A stretch of DNA of 64,000 nt from Herbihabitans rhizosphaerae (GTDB lineage: Bacteria > Actinomycetota > Actinomycetes > Mycobacteriales > Pseudonocardiaceae), in NCBI RefSeq assembly GCF_004216555.1, contig NZ_SGWQ01000018.1, positions 29,763-93,762 on the forward strand, written 5' to 3'. How positions within the stretch are numbered: position 1 is the stretch's first letter; every line of letters begins with the position of its first letter. Position numbers and translations under genes: made by a program. The notes under the pieces were generated by a model. That model was not told the DNA's origin, searched no databases, and saw nothing but the letters and a program-made list of their open reading frames with translations. Below, piece after piece: positions 30,231 to 44,215 of this stretch.

Positions 30231-30713
30231 TCAAGCGAGCACGACGTTCTGGCCGTCGACCTTCACGGCGACCTCGCGCAGCGGACGGGTGGCCGGCCCC
30301 TTGCGGGTGGCGCCGGTCTTGCCGTCGAACTGGCTGCCGTGCTGCGGGCAGGTGATCACGCCGTTCGACGGCGGGTTGACCGGCACGCCCTGGTGCGTGC
30401 ACTTCGGGTCGAACGCCTTCACCTCGTTCGCGCTGGGCCGCACGAGCAGCAGCTGAGTGCCGTCGGACTGGTCGACCAGCCTGCCGCCGCCCTCCGGGAT
30501 CGCGGCGAGCGGCGAGAGCACGCCTGCCGTGCCACCGCCGGTCGGCGAGCCTCCCCCGGTCGGGCTGGGCGTGTTGCCGCCGGACGGCGTGCTGTTGTCG
30601 CTGCAGGCGGCGAGCGCACCTGGTGCGATCAGCGCGACGGCGAGACCGCACAGGACGTCACGGCGCGGGCGGTTCGTGGTGGTGGGTTCGCCAGTGGTGG
30701 GTTTGGCAGGCAA
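30231..30713 (-). CDS. Rieske [2Fe-2S] lipoprotein with Tat-type signal
   Basis: 160 aa. Twin-arginine RRDVL, hydrophobic stretch and lipobox LAAC (Cys near 36), then a Gly/Ser/Thr/Pro linker and a Rieske domain with CTHQGVPV and CPQHGSQFD giving the two Cys/His cluster ligand pairs. Expected to be an exported, membrane-tethered electron carrier. It is stand-alone, not with cytochrome bc genes, so its partner is unknown. Confidence 0.9.
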   Translation of the reverse strand: MPAKPTTGEPTTTNRPRRDVLCGLAVALIAPGALAACSDNSTPSGGNTPSPTGGGSPTGGGTAGVLSPLAAIPEGGGRLVDQSDGTQLLLVRPSANEVKAFDPKCTHQGVPVNPPSNGVITCPQHGSQFDGKTGATRKGPATRPLREVAVKVDGQNVVLA

Positions 30714-30782
30714 AACGGGCCTCCGCGATGGGTCACGTTCGGGTGGTTACACCCTGCACTACGTGTCCGAGGCCCGCAGGGT

Positions 30783-32941
<2,159 letters not shown>

Positions 32942-32945
<4 letters not shown>

Positions 32946-33565
32946 CGGGCCTCCTCCACGCCACCATTGTCGCGCGTTCCCGTGAGGGTGAGCCGCTCGA
33001 CGTACTTGGCGATCACGTCCACCTCGATGTTGACAACATCACCCGGTTGGCGCACCCCGAGCGTCGTGAGATCGAGCGTGGTCGGAATCAAACTGACGGC
33101 GAACCCGTCGTCGTCCACCGACACCACGGTCAGCGACACGCCGTCCACCGCGATCGAGCCCTTCTCCGCGACGTACCGGGACAGCTCTGGCGGTAGCGCG
33201 ATCTGCACGACCTCCCAGTGGGCGGACGGCTCGCGGGACCGGATCACCCCGGTGCCGTCGACGTGGCCCTGCACGATGTGCCCGCCGAGCCGGTCGCCCA
33301 CCGCCGCGGCACGCTCCAGGTTCACCGGGTCGCCCTGACCGAGCTTGCCGAGGCCGCTGCGCTTGAGGGTCTCCGCCATGACGTCCGCGGTGAACGCGCC
33401 GTCCACGACGTCCACCACGGTCAGGCACACCCCGTTGACCGCGATCGAGTCGCCGTGCTTGGCGTCCTCGGTGACCAGCGGCCCGCGCACGGTGAACCGC
33501 GCGGCGTCGGTCAGCGGCTCGACGGCCACCACCTCGCCGCGCTCCTCCACGATTCCGGTGAACAC
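32942..33565 (-). CDS. ribE: Riboflavin synthase, alpha chain
   Basis: 207 aa with two lumazine-binding repeats: [12 protein letters not shown] ... NGVCLTV and the second [11 protein letters not shown] ... DGVSLTV. Dismutates lumazine to riboflavin. GTG start immediately follows the ribD stop (TGAGTG). Confidence 0.96.
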
Positions 33566-34624
33566 TCACGCCTCCCGAGGTGCTGTGCTTGTGCCTCCAG
33601 TGCCGGCGGGCACGGCTGAGATCCGCACGTCCGATCCGCTCATCGTGACCTCTTCGACGTCCAGACTCAGCGCCTGTGTGATCGAGGACATTCCCGTGTC
33701 CACCAGTGGCGACGATCCGTCACCGAGCAGCTTCGGCGCGATGTAGGCGAGCACCCGGTGCACCGCCCCCGCGCGCACGAACGCACCGGCCAGCCGCGGA
33801 CCGCCCTCCAGCAGCACGTCGACCACACCGCACTTGCCGAGTTCGTCGAGCACCTCGTCAGGATCGTTGGTGCGCAGGTGCAGTGTTTCGGCGTCGGTGT
33901 CCAGCACCCGCGCGCCGGGCGGGATCTCGCCGCGCCCCACGATTACCCGCAGCGGCTGACGGTCGGCGAGCGATCCGTCCGCCGCCCGCGCGGTCAGCTG
34001 GGGGTCGTCGGTGGCCACCGTGCCGAGCCCGACCATGATCGCGTCCATGTGCCGGCGCAGCTCGTGCACCTCGGCGCGGGACTCCTCGCCACTGATCCAC
34101 CGGCTGGTGCCGTCCGCCGCGGCCACCCGTCCGTCCACTGTGGACGCGAACTTCCAGGTGACGTGCGGCCGGCCGGTGCGCATGGAGTGCAGCCACGCCC
34201 GCAGCGGACCGCGCTTCGCTTGTGTCGCAAGCAATCCCGACTCGACCGCGATGCCGGCCTCGGTCAGCACGGCCGCACCGCCGGCGGCCTTGGGGTTCGG
34301 GTCCTCGACGCTGTAGACGACTCGGGCGACGCCGGCCTCGATCAGCGCCTCGGTGCACGGCGGCGTGCGGCCGGTGTGCGCGCACGGCTCCAGCGTCACC
34401 ACGGCTGTGCCGCCGCGCGCCCGTTCGCCCGCCGCCCGCAGCGCGATCACCTCGGCGTGCGGCCCGCCCGGTGGTTCGGTCGGACCGGCGCCGACCATGA
34501 CACCGTCGGCGTCCAGTACGACGCAGCCGACCGGTGGGTTCGGGCTGGTGCGGCCCCACGCCTCATGGCTGGTTTCGATCGCGGCCGCCATCGCGGCCTG
34601 GAGATCGACCAGCTCGCCGTTCAC
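33566..34624 (-). CDS. ribD: Bifunctional diaminohydroxyphosphoribosylaminopyrimidine deaminase / uracil reductase
   Basis: 352 aa. N-terminal deaminase with zinc motif HAEVIAL and [12 protein letters not shown]-terminal reductase from about residue 145 ([17 protein letters not shown]). Two steps of riboflavin synthesis. GTG start overlaps the rpe stop. Contains a GTCCACWGTGGAC element at 34133. No FMN riboswitch is visible before rpe or ribD. Confidence 0.96.
   Translation of the reverse strand: MNGELVDLQAAMAAAIETSHEAWGRTSPNPPVGCVVLDADGVMVGAGPTEPPGGPHAEVIALRAAGERARGGTAVVTLEPCAHTGRTPPCTEALIEAGVARVVYSVEDPNPKAAGGAAVLTEAGIAVESGLLATQAKRGPLRAWLHSMRTGRPHVTWKFASTVDGRVAAADGTSRWISGEESRAEVHELRRHMDAIMVGLGTVATDDPQLTARAADGSLADRQPLRVIVGRGEIPPGARVLDTDAETLHLRTNDPDEVLDELGKCGVVDVLLEGGPRLAGAFVRAGAVHRVLAYIAPKLLGDGSSPLVDTGMSSITQALSLDVEEVTMSGSDVRISAVPAGTGGTSTAPREA
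34133..34145. repeat. GTCCACWGTGGAC element (in ribD)
   Basis: Exact copy; coding strand TCC ACA GTG GAC, Ser-Thr-Val-Asp, inside the ASTVDGR substrate-site segment of the reductase domain. Confidence 0.85.
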
Positions 34625-35289
34625 CCGCGGACCGCGTCAGCCTGCTCGCGCAGCGCCTGGACCGCCTTGCCGGGGTCGTCCGCGCCGTACACCGCGGACC
34701 CGGCGACGAAGCAGTCCACGCCGGCCTCGGCGGCCTGTTCGATCGTGTCGGCGTTGATCCCGCCGTCGATCTCCACCAGGAGCTTGAGGTGGCCGGTGTC
34801 CACGAGGTTGCGCGCGGCGCGCACCTTGTCCAGCACCTCGGCCATGAACGACTGGCCGCCGAAGCCCGGCTCGACGGACATGACCAGCAGCGTGTCGTAG
34901 TGCTTGAGGGTCTCGAGGTGCGGCTCGAGCGGGGTGCCCGGCTTGATCGACAGGCCGGCCTTGGCGCCCGCCGCGTGCAGGTTCTTCGCCAGCGCGATCG
35001 GGTCGGCGGCGGCCTCGACGTGGACGGTCACGTTGTACGCGCCGGCCTCGGCGTACCCGATAGCCCACTTGTCCGGGTTCTCGATCATGAGGTGACAGTC
35101 GAGCGGGATGTCGGTCACCTTCAGCAGGGACTTGACCACGGGCAGGCCGAGGGTCAGATTCGGGACGAAATGCGCGTCCATGACGTCGACGTGGATCCAG
35201 TCGGACCCCTCGACGGCGGCGACCTCGTCGGCGAGGCGCGCGAAGTCGGCGGACAGGATGCTGGGCGCGATCATCGGCTTGCTGGCCAT
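34621..35289 (-). CDS. rpe: Ribulose-phosphate 3-epimerase
   Basis: 222 aa TIM barrel. [25 protein letters not shown], and [12 protein letters not shown] carry the metal and catalytic residues. Interconverts ribulose-5-P and xylulose-5-P, feeding the pentose phosphate route and riboflavin precursors. ATG 35289 ([10 protein letters not shown]) preferred; 35313 is possible. Heads the rpe-ribD-ribE-ribBA-ribH operon. Confidence 0.96.
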   Translation of the reverse strand: MASKPMIAPSILSADFARLADEVAAVEGSDWIHVDVMDAHFVPNLTLGLPVVKSLLKVTDIPLDCHLMIENPDKWAIGYAEAGAYNVTVHVEAAADPIALAKNLHAAGAKAGLSIKPGTPLEPHLETLKHYDTLLVMSVEPGFGGQSFMAEVLDKVRAARNLVDTGHLKLLVEIDGGINADTIEQAAEAGVDCFVAGSAVYGADDPGKAVQALREQADAVRG

Positions 35290-35337
35290 GATGGCGGAGT
35301 CTAGTGAGGCCATGTGCGCTGCTTCGCGCCGCGTTGG

Positions 35338-35796
35338 CTACTCCTTCTTGACCGCGCCGCACGCGTAGCGGTCGCCGGCGTCACCAGTGGCCGCAGTGCC
35401 CTTTGGCGCGTTGTACCAGTCGCGCGGATCGGCGTACTTGACGTCCTCGATCGGCACGTTGGCCAGGTTGTCCGGGCCGTTGTGCAGGATGATCGCCGAG
35501 CCGTCCTGGTCGAGCATCTGGTCGAGGTTGAACCGGTGCGACTCGAAGACCACCCGGGCCGTGCCGTCGCCGGAGACGAGTACCGGCGGCATGTCCCCGG
35601 TGTGCTTGCCGTGGCGTGCTTGAGAATCGAGGCTCCAGTGCGGCCCGGCCGAGGTGAACGGGGCGACGCACTCGCCCACCTGATGGATGTGGAAGCCGTG
35701 ATAGGCGTCCAGCCCCGGGGCCTGGTTGAGCAGTTCTGCCTTGGCGAGGGGCACCGCCGCGTAGCTCAGTGCGATCCGTTTCGAACTCGCGTCCAC
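35338..35796 (-). CDS. Short Cu/Zn superoxide dismutase-like protein
   Basis: 152 aa. GFHIHQVGEC, PHW, RHGKHTGDMP, ILHNGPDN and GDRYACG supply all expected Cu and Zn ligands, the active-site Arg and the disulphide Cys pair. The protein starts only about 30 residues before GFHIH, so the first beta-strands and any signal peptide are missing compared with usual secreted SodC. A TAA stop lies five codons before GTG 35796, so no in-frame extension exists. Either a cytosolic short form or an N-terminally truncated gene. Confidence 0.78.
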   Translation of the reverse strand: MDASSKRIALSYAAVPLAKAELLNQAPGLDAYHGFHIHQVGECVAPFTSAGPHWSLDSQARHGKHTGDMPPVLVSGDGTARVVFESHRFNLDQMLDQDGSAIILHNGPDNLANVPIEDVKYADPRDWYNAPKGTAATGDAGDRYACGAVKKE

Positions 35797-35887
35797 GACA
35801 CAGCTCCCTTACCCGAAGCGTTCACGCCCACACACACGGTAAAGATCAGCACGCCGGGTCCGGTAGCGACCTTCGGCGGTATCCGCC

Positions 35888-36868
35888 TCAGCGGTAGGTG
35901 GCGAAGGCGTCGGTGATCCCGGAGCGGCTGGATGCGTTGGCCAGCAACAGTTGCAGCAGCACGCGCGCCTTGGCCGGGTCGAGGAAGCCGGCGTGGATCA
36001 GGCCCCGGTCGAGCAGGTCGAGCTCGGCGCCGGCGTACCCGTACGTCGCGCGTAGCACCGAACCCGATCCGGTCCGCGAGGCCAGTACGACCGGTACTCG
36101 ATCGGCGCACTGGGCGACGATCGGCACCATGTCGGCCGGGACGTGACCCGCGCCGAGGCCGGCCAGCACCACGCCGTCGAAGATCTCGCCGGCGTGCCGC
36201 AACAGCCGCCCGTCGTCACCGATGGTCACGGTCACCAGACCTACCCGAAGGTCGGCCGTCTTCTCCCCCACCGGCACGGTCAGCGGCGCGCGCGGGGTGG
36301 GGCGGAAGCGGGGCTCACCTTCCACGAGCAGCCCGAGTGGCCCGAATCCAGGTGACACGAACGCGGCCGTGGAGCTGGTATGTGTCTTGCGCACGAACCG
36401 CGCGCCGTGCACCTCGTCGGACATCACGACCAGCGCGCCGAGCCCGCGCGCGGCCGGCTCGGCGGCCACCCGGACCGCCGCGTACAGGTTGGCCGGCCCG
36501 TCCGCACCGGCCGAGATCGGGTGCCGCATCGCGCCGGTGAGCACCACCGGAACGTCGAAATCCGTTGCCACGTCGAGGAAGTACGCGGTCTCCTCGATGG
36601 TGTCCGTACCGTGTGTGATCACCACACCGTCGGCACCACCGTCCACTTCGGACTCCACCGCATGGGCCAGCGCGACGAGATCGGCGAACGACACCGACGG
36701 GCTCGGCAACGACCTCAGCGAGCACGCGGCGATCTCCACGTCCAGCGCGTCCAGGCCCGGCACGGCGGCGATCAGGTCCTCGGCACTCAGCGCCGGCGCG
36801 ACGCCCCCGCCCGGTGCCGCCGTCATCGCGATCGTGCCGCCCATGCCGATCACCGCGATCCGGGTCAC
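35888..36868 (-). CDS. L-asparaginase, type I/II family
   Basis: 326 aa. Catalytic Thr regions GMGGTIAMT (near residue 10) and THGTDTIEETAYFL are intact. Hydrolyses asparagine to aspartate and ammonia; no signal peptide, so cytosolic. GTG 36868 has GGAGG 6 nt upstream and overlaps the flavoprotein stop (GTGA). Confidence 0.93.
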   Translation of the reverse strand: MTRIAVIGMGGTIAMTAAPGGGVAPALSAEDLIAAVPGLDALDVEIAACSLRSLPSPSVSFADLVALAHAVESEVDGGADGVVITHGTDTIEETAYFLDVATDFDVPVVLTGAMRHPISAGADGPANLYAAVRVAAEPAARGLGALVVMSDEVHGARFVRKTHTSSTAAFVSPGFGPLGLLVEGEPRFRPTPRAPLTVPVGEKTADLRVGLVTVTIGDDGRLLRHAGEIFDGVVLAGLGAGHVPADMVPIVAQCADRVPVVLASRTGSGSVLRATYGYAGAELDLLDRGLIHAGFLDPAKARVLLQLLLANASSRSGITDAFATYR

Positions 36869-37392
36869 CCGATTCCTCCCACCAGCGAGCCCACCACGTC
36901 CAGCGAAGACTCCCACGAATCCTCCGGCGCGCCGTCGTCGAGGTACACGCCGGCCTCACGCAGTGTCACCAGGTGCCGCCGCCACGCCGGATGACCGCGC
37001 TGGGCCGGGTCCGCCTGCGGCCGCACGACCACCGGAATTCCTTGCGCCCCAACGGCTTCCATCAACGCGGTGAGCGCCTGGTTGTCCGCGATGCCGAGCG
37101 CGAGCTTGGCCACCGAGTTCGCCGACGCCGGTGCGAACACGAACGCGTCCGGCGTGCGGTACGGCTTCGGTTCACTCGGCAGCCGAGGCTCGCTGCGCAC
37201 CGGGAGATCGGTCAGCTCGGCCAGCCGGTCCAACTCACCGTTCGCGGACAGCCAGCGGGTCGCCGTGGGCGTCAGCGTGATCGCCAGCCGCCACCCGCGC
37301 GCCGCGGCGGGCTCGGCCAACTCGCGCCGCAGCCGGGTGTCGACGCCGTAGCAGGCCGACGACACCAGCCCCAGGATCAGTCGCGTACTCAT
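36865..37392 (-). CDS. Flavoprotein (HFCD/phosphopantothenoylcysteine decarboxylase-like)
   Basis: 175 aa. LILGLVSSACYGVD and DAFVFAPASANSVAKLALGIADNQ match the FMN-binding flavoprotein family (PF02441). CoaB is absent, so this is not the CoA enzyme proper; such single-domain members sit in various oxidative decarboxylation or cofactor contexts. Coupled to TetR upstream and asparaginase downstream by 4-nt overlaps. Confidence 0.85.
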   Translation of the reverse strand: MSTRLILGLVSSACYGVDTRLRRELAEPAAARGWRLAITLTPTATRWLSANGELDRLAELTDLPVRSEPRLPSEPKPYRTPDAFVFAPASANSVAKLALGIADNQALTALMEAVGAQGIPVVVRPQADPAQRGHPAWRRHLVTLREAGVYLDDGAPEDSWESSLDVVGSLVGGIG

Positions 37393-38090
37393 CGCAGGCC
37401 CACGAACCCGGCCATCGCGCGCATCTGGTGGTCGAACCAGGCGAACCGCTGGTCGATCACGTTGTTCAGCCGACCGAAGATCTCGAAGCTGATCGCGCCG
37501 AACAGCTCCGTCCACGCGATCAGGGCTCGTGCCATCTCAGCTTCACCAACGGCCGCGTTCACGACCCGCGCGGCTTCCCTGATCTCCATCACGAGCGGCG
37601 CCGGCGTCCGCGTCGGCAGGCTCTCCTCCTCCAGCCGGCCCGCCGTCTTGGCGTCGGTGAGAATCGTGCCGATCAGCAGCACCGGACGGGTGGACGGCTC
37701 GATCGTGTCCTCCGGCGCGGCGTATCCGGGCACCGGGCTGCCGTAGATCAGCGCGTACTCGTGCGGCCGGTCCAGCGCCCAGTTGCGCAGGCCGTGCGCC
37801 ACGGCGAGCCATCTGCCGACCAGGTCGGCGCGGTCCACCTCCGCCTCTGAGTCCTCCGCCGCGTCGGCAAGCGAGTCGTACGCCTCGATGATCAGCGCGG
37901 TGAGCAGGTCGTCCCGACTCGGGAAATACCGGTAGATCGCGGACGACGCCATGCCCATGTCTCTGGCGACCGCGCGCAGCGACAGGCTCGCGCCGTCGGT
38001 GGCGAGCTGCTTGCGGGCGGCCGCCTTGATCTCGTCGAGCATCTCGGCGCGAACCCGGGCGCGGATCGAGCCTGTTGTCCTTTCCGTCAT
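37389..38090 (-). CDS. TetR-family repressor
   Basis: 233 aa. N-terminal HTH (SLSLRAVARDMGMASSAIYRYFPSRDDLL, about 37-65) and a ligand-binding domain with WHG-like features. Divergent from the oxidoreductase at 38218, with two full palindromes between them. One half-site (GAGAGCAGT, 38092-38100) abuts its own start codon, implying autorepression. It shares its transcript with the flavoprotein and asparaginase. Confidence 0.92.
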   Translation of the reverse strand: MTERTTGSIRARVRAEMLDEIKAAARKQLATDGASLSLRAVARDMGMASSAIYRYFPSRDDLLTALIIEAYDSLADAAEDSEAEVDRADLVGRWLAVAHGLRNWALDRPHEYALIYGSPVPGYAAPEDTIEPSTRPVLLIGTILTDAKTAGRLEEESLPTRTPAPLVMEIREAARVVNAAVGEAEMARALIAWTELFGAISFEIFGRLNNVIDQRFAWFDHQMRAMAGFVGLR

Positions 38091-38111
38091 GGAGAGCAGT
38101 ATGACACAAAC

Positions 38112-38126
38112 GAGAGCAGTGCTCTT
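38112..38126. promoter_or_regulatory. TetR operator, copy 1
   Basis: GAGAGCAGTGCTCTT, 14 of 15 matched to the perfect copy at 38165; 22 nt upstream of the TetR start. A weaker related palindrome (CGAGCAGCGCTCG) lies at about 38132-38144. Confidence 0.85.
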
Positions 38127-38164
38127 GACAGCGAGCAGCGCTCGGGTGAACATGGGTACGAAAC

Positions 38165-38179
38165 GAGAGCAGTGCTCTC
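38165..38179. promoter_or_regulatory. TetR operator, copy 2
   Basis: GAGAGCAGTGCTCTC, a perfect 7-1-7 palindrome, 39 nt upstream of the oxidoreductase start. A further half-site AGTGCTCTC follows at about 38190-38198. Confidence 0.9.
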
Positions 38180-38217
38180 TAATCGCATAAGTGCTCTCCA
38201 TCCCGGAAGGAACCCCC

Positions 38218-39129
38218 ATGGCATCACACGTCATCGTCGGAGCCGGCGCCGTCGGCTCGGCCACCGCCACCCTGCTCGCCGAGCGCGGCGAGCAGGTCAC
38301 GATCGTCAGCCGGAGCGGCAGCGGACCGGACCACCAGAACGTCAAGCGGGTCGCGGCCGACGCCACCGACGCCGACCGTCTCAGCCAGATCGCCGAGGGA
38401 GCGGCAGTCCTCTACAACTGCCTCAACCCGGAGTACCACCGCTGGCTGACCGACTGGCCGCCGCTGGCCGCGGCACTGCTCACCGCCGCCGAGCGCAGCG
38501 GCGCCGTGTACGCGATCACCGGCAATCTGTACGGCTACGGTGAGGTGGACGGCCCGATCACCGACGACACTCCCCTGGCCGCCACGCACCCGAAGCTGAA
38601 GCTGCGCGCGGACATGTGGCGCGACGCGCTGGCCGCCGCCGAGTCCGGCCGCATCCGCGCGGTGACCGAGGTGCGCGGCAGCGACTACATCGAGGCGAAC
38701 TCGATCTTCACGTTCATGCTGGACAAGCCGCTGCGCGCGGGCAAACGCGGGCTCGTGCCCACCCCGCTGGACGTGCCGCACAGCTTCACCGCGATCGCCG
38801 ACATGGCGCGCACAATGGTGACCGTCGCCGGCGACGAGCGCGGCTTGAACAAGGCGTGGCTGGTGCCGAGCAACGAGCCGATGACCATCCGGCAGATCGC
38901 CGAGCGGTTCACCGAGGTGATCGGCGCGCCCAAGCCCAAGCTCGCCTCGATTCCCGCCCTGGTCCTGTCGGTCTACGGCCTGTTCGACCCGTTCGTGCGG
39001 GAACTGCGCACCACGCGGTACCAGTGGGCCAAGCCGTTCTCGCTGGACGCGTCGTCCACCACGAGCACGTTCGGGATCGCGCCGACCGACTTGGACATCG
39101 CGCTGAAGGCGATCAAGCCCGTAGCCTGA
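38218..39129 (+). CDS. NAD(P)-dependent epimerase/dehydratase-like oxidoreductase
   Basis: 303 aa atypical SDR with Rossmann motif VGAGAVGSATATLL at the N-terminus and a YGYGEV region where the SDR Tyr normally lies. Substrate unknown. ATG 38218 has GGAAGGA upstream. Single gene under the TetR operators, the most direct regulatory target; many such pairs respond to xenobiotic-like ligands, but that is inference. Confidence 0.85.
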   Translation: MASHVIVGAGAVGSATATLLAERGEQVTIVSRSGSGPDHQNVKRVAADATDADRLSQIAEGAAVLYNCLNPEYHRWLTDWPPLAAALLTAAERSGAVYAITGNLYGYGEVDGPITDDTPLAATHPKLKLRADMWRDALAAAESGRIRAVTEVRGSDYIEANSIFTFMLDKPLRAGKRGLVPTPLDVPHSFTAIADMARTMVTVAGDERGLNKAWLVPSNEPMTIRQIAERFTEVIGAPKPKLASIPALVLSVYGLFDPFVRELRTTRYQWAKPFSLDASSTTSTFGIAPTDLDIALKAIKPVA

Positions 39130-39135
39130 CCGGCC

Positions 39136-40206
39136 GTGGACGATCAGCTGGCCGCACTGGTCTCGGTCCGGATCTTCGTTCCCGACCTGGCGAAACGATT
39201 GGCGGGCGTTCCCGCGGAGACGCTCGCAGACATCGTGCTCGACCGGTCCGAGCGGCGCTGGGTGCGGGAGAAATGCGCGTGTGCGCTGCTCGACCGGGTG
39301 CCCGCCGGCCGTCGTGCCGCACTGGCGGAGAGCGATCTCAACGGCGCGATCGCGCGCACGATCCTCGACGGTCCCGATGTGCCGGCCCTGGTCGTGTTGG
39401 CGGCCGACGCGTGGACACACCGCCGTACCGTCGGAGAACAGTTGCTCGACGCGGTCATCGACGTCCGCGGGTTGCCGGCGGTGCTCGCGCCGCTCGGCGC
39501 GTCGTCGCCCGAGGAGCTGATGACCGGCGGCGCGTCGCCGACCGAACGGCTGCTCGGCACCCGGCTGACCCACCTGTACGGCGGCGACGTCACGCCGGCG
39601 CTCGCCGACCCGGTCACGATGGTCGCGCGGGCCGCCCACGACGTCCTGGTCGACAGCGAGGGCTTCGACGACGAGCTGCGCGCGATGACGACCGGACCCG
39701 GTCGCCTCTGGGCGCTCGCCGTACTCGCCGGCCGCGGCGAGCCGGTCGACGGGCCGGCGATCCCGCTGCCGACCGTGCCGGACGACGTGCGCGCGGCCAT
39801 CGTCCGCCAGTACACGCCGGGCCAGCGCGACACCGATCCGCGGTGGCTGATCGAAGCGGCGTCGAACCGGACCACCGCGCCGGACGAGGAGGAGATCCTC
39901 CGTCAGGCGATCGCGGCGCTCGTCGGCCTCAACCCGCGCGAGCCGGTGTCCGCCCACGACGAGCACCAGCAGGGCGACGGCACCTACCACACCGTGGCCA
40001 CCGACGCCGGGCGCGCCACGATCAGCACGCTCGGCCCGTTCTTCGCCGCCACCGACAACCGCGTGACGAAAGCCTTGCGGGACAACGGTTTCCGGCACAT
40101 CGACGCGACGATCGGCGACACCGTGTTCACCGGCCTGCACGTGTACTACTTCGGCGACCGCAATCCGCTCGCGGTCAGCACGCTGCTGTTCTACTGGCAG
40201 GACTAG
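39136..40206 (+). CDS. Hypothetical protein, 356 aa
   Basis: Soluble, helix-rich, Asp/Arg/Ala-rich. The first 200 residues suggest repeated short helices (HEAT-like) but no convincing repeat unit could be aligned; the C-terminus (HVYYFGDRNPLAVSTLLFYWQD) is beta-like. No family recognised. Starts 6 nt after the oxidoreductase, so possibly co-transcribed and TetR-controlled. Its stop overlaps the next, convergent gene by 4 nt. Confidence 0.7.
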   Translation: MDDQLAALVSVRIFVPDLAKRLAGVPAETLADIVLDRSERRWVREKCACALLDRVPAGRRAALAESDLNGAIARTILDGPDVPALVVLAADAWTHRRTVGEQLLDAVIDVRGLPAVLAPLGASSPEELMTGGASPTERLLGTRLTHLYGGDVTPALADPVTMVARAAHDVLVDSEGFDDELRAMTTGPGRLWALAVLAGRGEPVDGPAIPLPTVPDDVRAAIVRQYTPGQRDTDPRWLIEAASNRTTAPDEEEILRQAIAALVGLNPREPVSAHDEHQQGDGTYHTVATDAGRATISTLGPFFAATDNRVTKALRDNGFRHIDATIGDTVFTGLHVYYFGDRNPLAVSTLLFYWQD

Positions 40207-40958
40207 GACGAGACCCGCTCATGTGAGAACGGCAGCAGCACGTGCTTCGGATCGAGGAAGTCGATCAAATCGGACAACGCATGGTCGAGGCGGCGCAGGC
40301 GCCCCTTGACGGCCGCCGGCTCGACGATCGTGCGCTTGATGTCCTCCAAGACCGGCTGCAGCCAACGGCGGAACCCGGGCTCGTCGTCCCACTTCGCGCG
40401 AAAGGCGATGTAGGTCAGACAGCGCGGCCGTCCCTCACCCGCCTCGGGGCGCTCGATCACGGTCTCCCCGATCGCCCGCTGCTCGCCACCACGCAACTGG
40501 AACACCGGGCCAAGGTCGTCGCCGTCATAGGACAACGCGACCTGCACCCCGGCGAGCAACTCGGCCAGGCGCTTGTTCCGCTTGCGGCTGCCGAGGTCCA
40601 GGAAGTGCACCTCCTGCAGCATGATCTCGACACAGCCGAGGTAGTTGGCGAACCGGAACAGGCTCTCGAAGAGCGCATAGTCCTCGCCGCGCTCTCCCAG
40701 CGGGAGAATGCTCGCGTCGCCGTCCCGCTCGGCGGCCGTCTCCTTGCCGTCGAGCCACGCCAGAAACCAGCCGACCCGGGCATGCAGAGCCGCGGCGGCG
40801 CGCAGCAACGGATCGCTGTACCGGCTGGCCAGCCCGCGCCGCTCGTACTCCCGGTCACCACGCCGCCGCCGGTGCTCGAACACCGCGCCCAGCACGGCGG
40901 TCAGCACCGCACCACTCACCGCGACGACGGCCGACACCAACGACACCGTGCTGTTCAA
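40203..40958 (-). CDS. Hypothetical membrane-anchored protein
   Basis: 251 aa. A single N-terminal TM helix (SLVSAVVAVSGAVLTAVLGAVF) followed by an Arg-rich segment and a large cytosolic helical domain. TTG 40958 chosen because GGGGAGG lies 5 nt upstream; earlier starts give an implausible Arg-rich leader. No domain recognised. Separated from gcvP by 37 nt on the same strand. Confidence 0.72.
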   Translation of the reverse strand: MNSTVSLVSAVVAVSGAVLTAVLGAVFEHRRRRGDREYERRGLASRYSDPLLRAAAALHARVGWFLAWLDGKETAAERDGDASILPLGERGEDYALFESLFRFANYLGCVEIMLQEVHFLDLGSRKRNKRLAELLAGVQVALSYDGDDLGPVFQLRGGEQRAIGETVIERPEAGEGRPRCLTYIAFRAKWDDEPGFRRWLQPVLEDIKRTIVEPAAVKGRLRRLDHALSDLIDFLDPKHVLLPFSHERVSS

Positions 40959-40995
40959 GCCTGCCTCCCCAGCCGTCGCGCGCCGGGGCCGGAGG

Positions 40996-43866
<2,871 letters not shown>

Positions 43867-43931
43867 GCTGCGCCTCCGGCTCTCGGGGGTCGGGCCACGG
43901 TGATCGGTTCTCGATCATTGGGCCCTCCCCC

Positions 43932-44137
43932 TCTGTCCGTACCCGCGAACGGGTGCCTGAGAGCTTCGCCCGGCCACGGCCTGGCTTGCACCTTCGGCGG
44001 GATTTCCTCGCTGTGACAAGGAGATCCGCTTTCCAGAGGCATCTCGCCCGCGCGGTCCTGGGTGCCTGAGAGGTTCCGGGGAGGAATTGCTCCTTCGGCG
44101 CCGGGCCAGGCTGTGACCTGCCCGAACTCTCCCGCGT
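43932..44137 (-). promoter_or_regulatory. Tandem glycine riboswitch (two aptamers) upstream of gcvP
   Basis: Read on the minus strand. Aptamer 1 runs about 44137-44060, beginning GCGGGAGAG, with the core CGCCGAAGGAGCAA (44087-44100) and CTCTCAGGCACCC at its end. Aptamer 2 runs about 44043-43935, with GCCGAAGGTGCAAGCC, AAGCTCTCAGGCACCC and a closing ACAGAGGGGG. These are textbook glycine aptamer elements in the usual tandem order, so gcvP should be switched on by excess glycine. Confidence 0.93.
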
Positions 44138-44215
44138 GGGGTCGGCGACTACCGGACAAGCCTACCCCGTGGCATTCGAATATCGGTTGCCAGGCCGGCC
44201 GCGAGTCGGTCGACT

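Noticed and set aside
30059..30355. Possible 98-aa protein between the two 22-nt dyads
   Set aside because: No ribosome-binding site, weak codon bias, and it runs antisense through the Rieske gene.
35290..35337. FMN riboswitch for the riboflavin operon
   Set aside because: No aptamer-like conserved core is seen before rpe or ribD.
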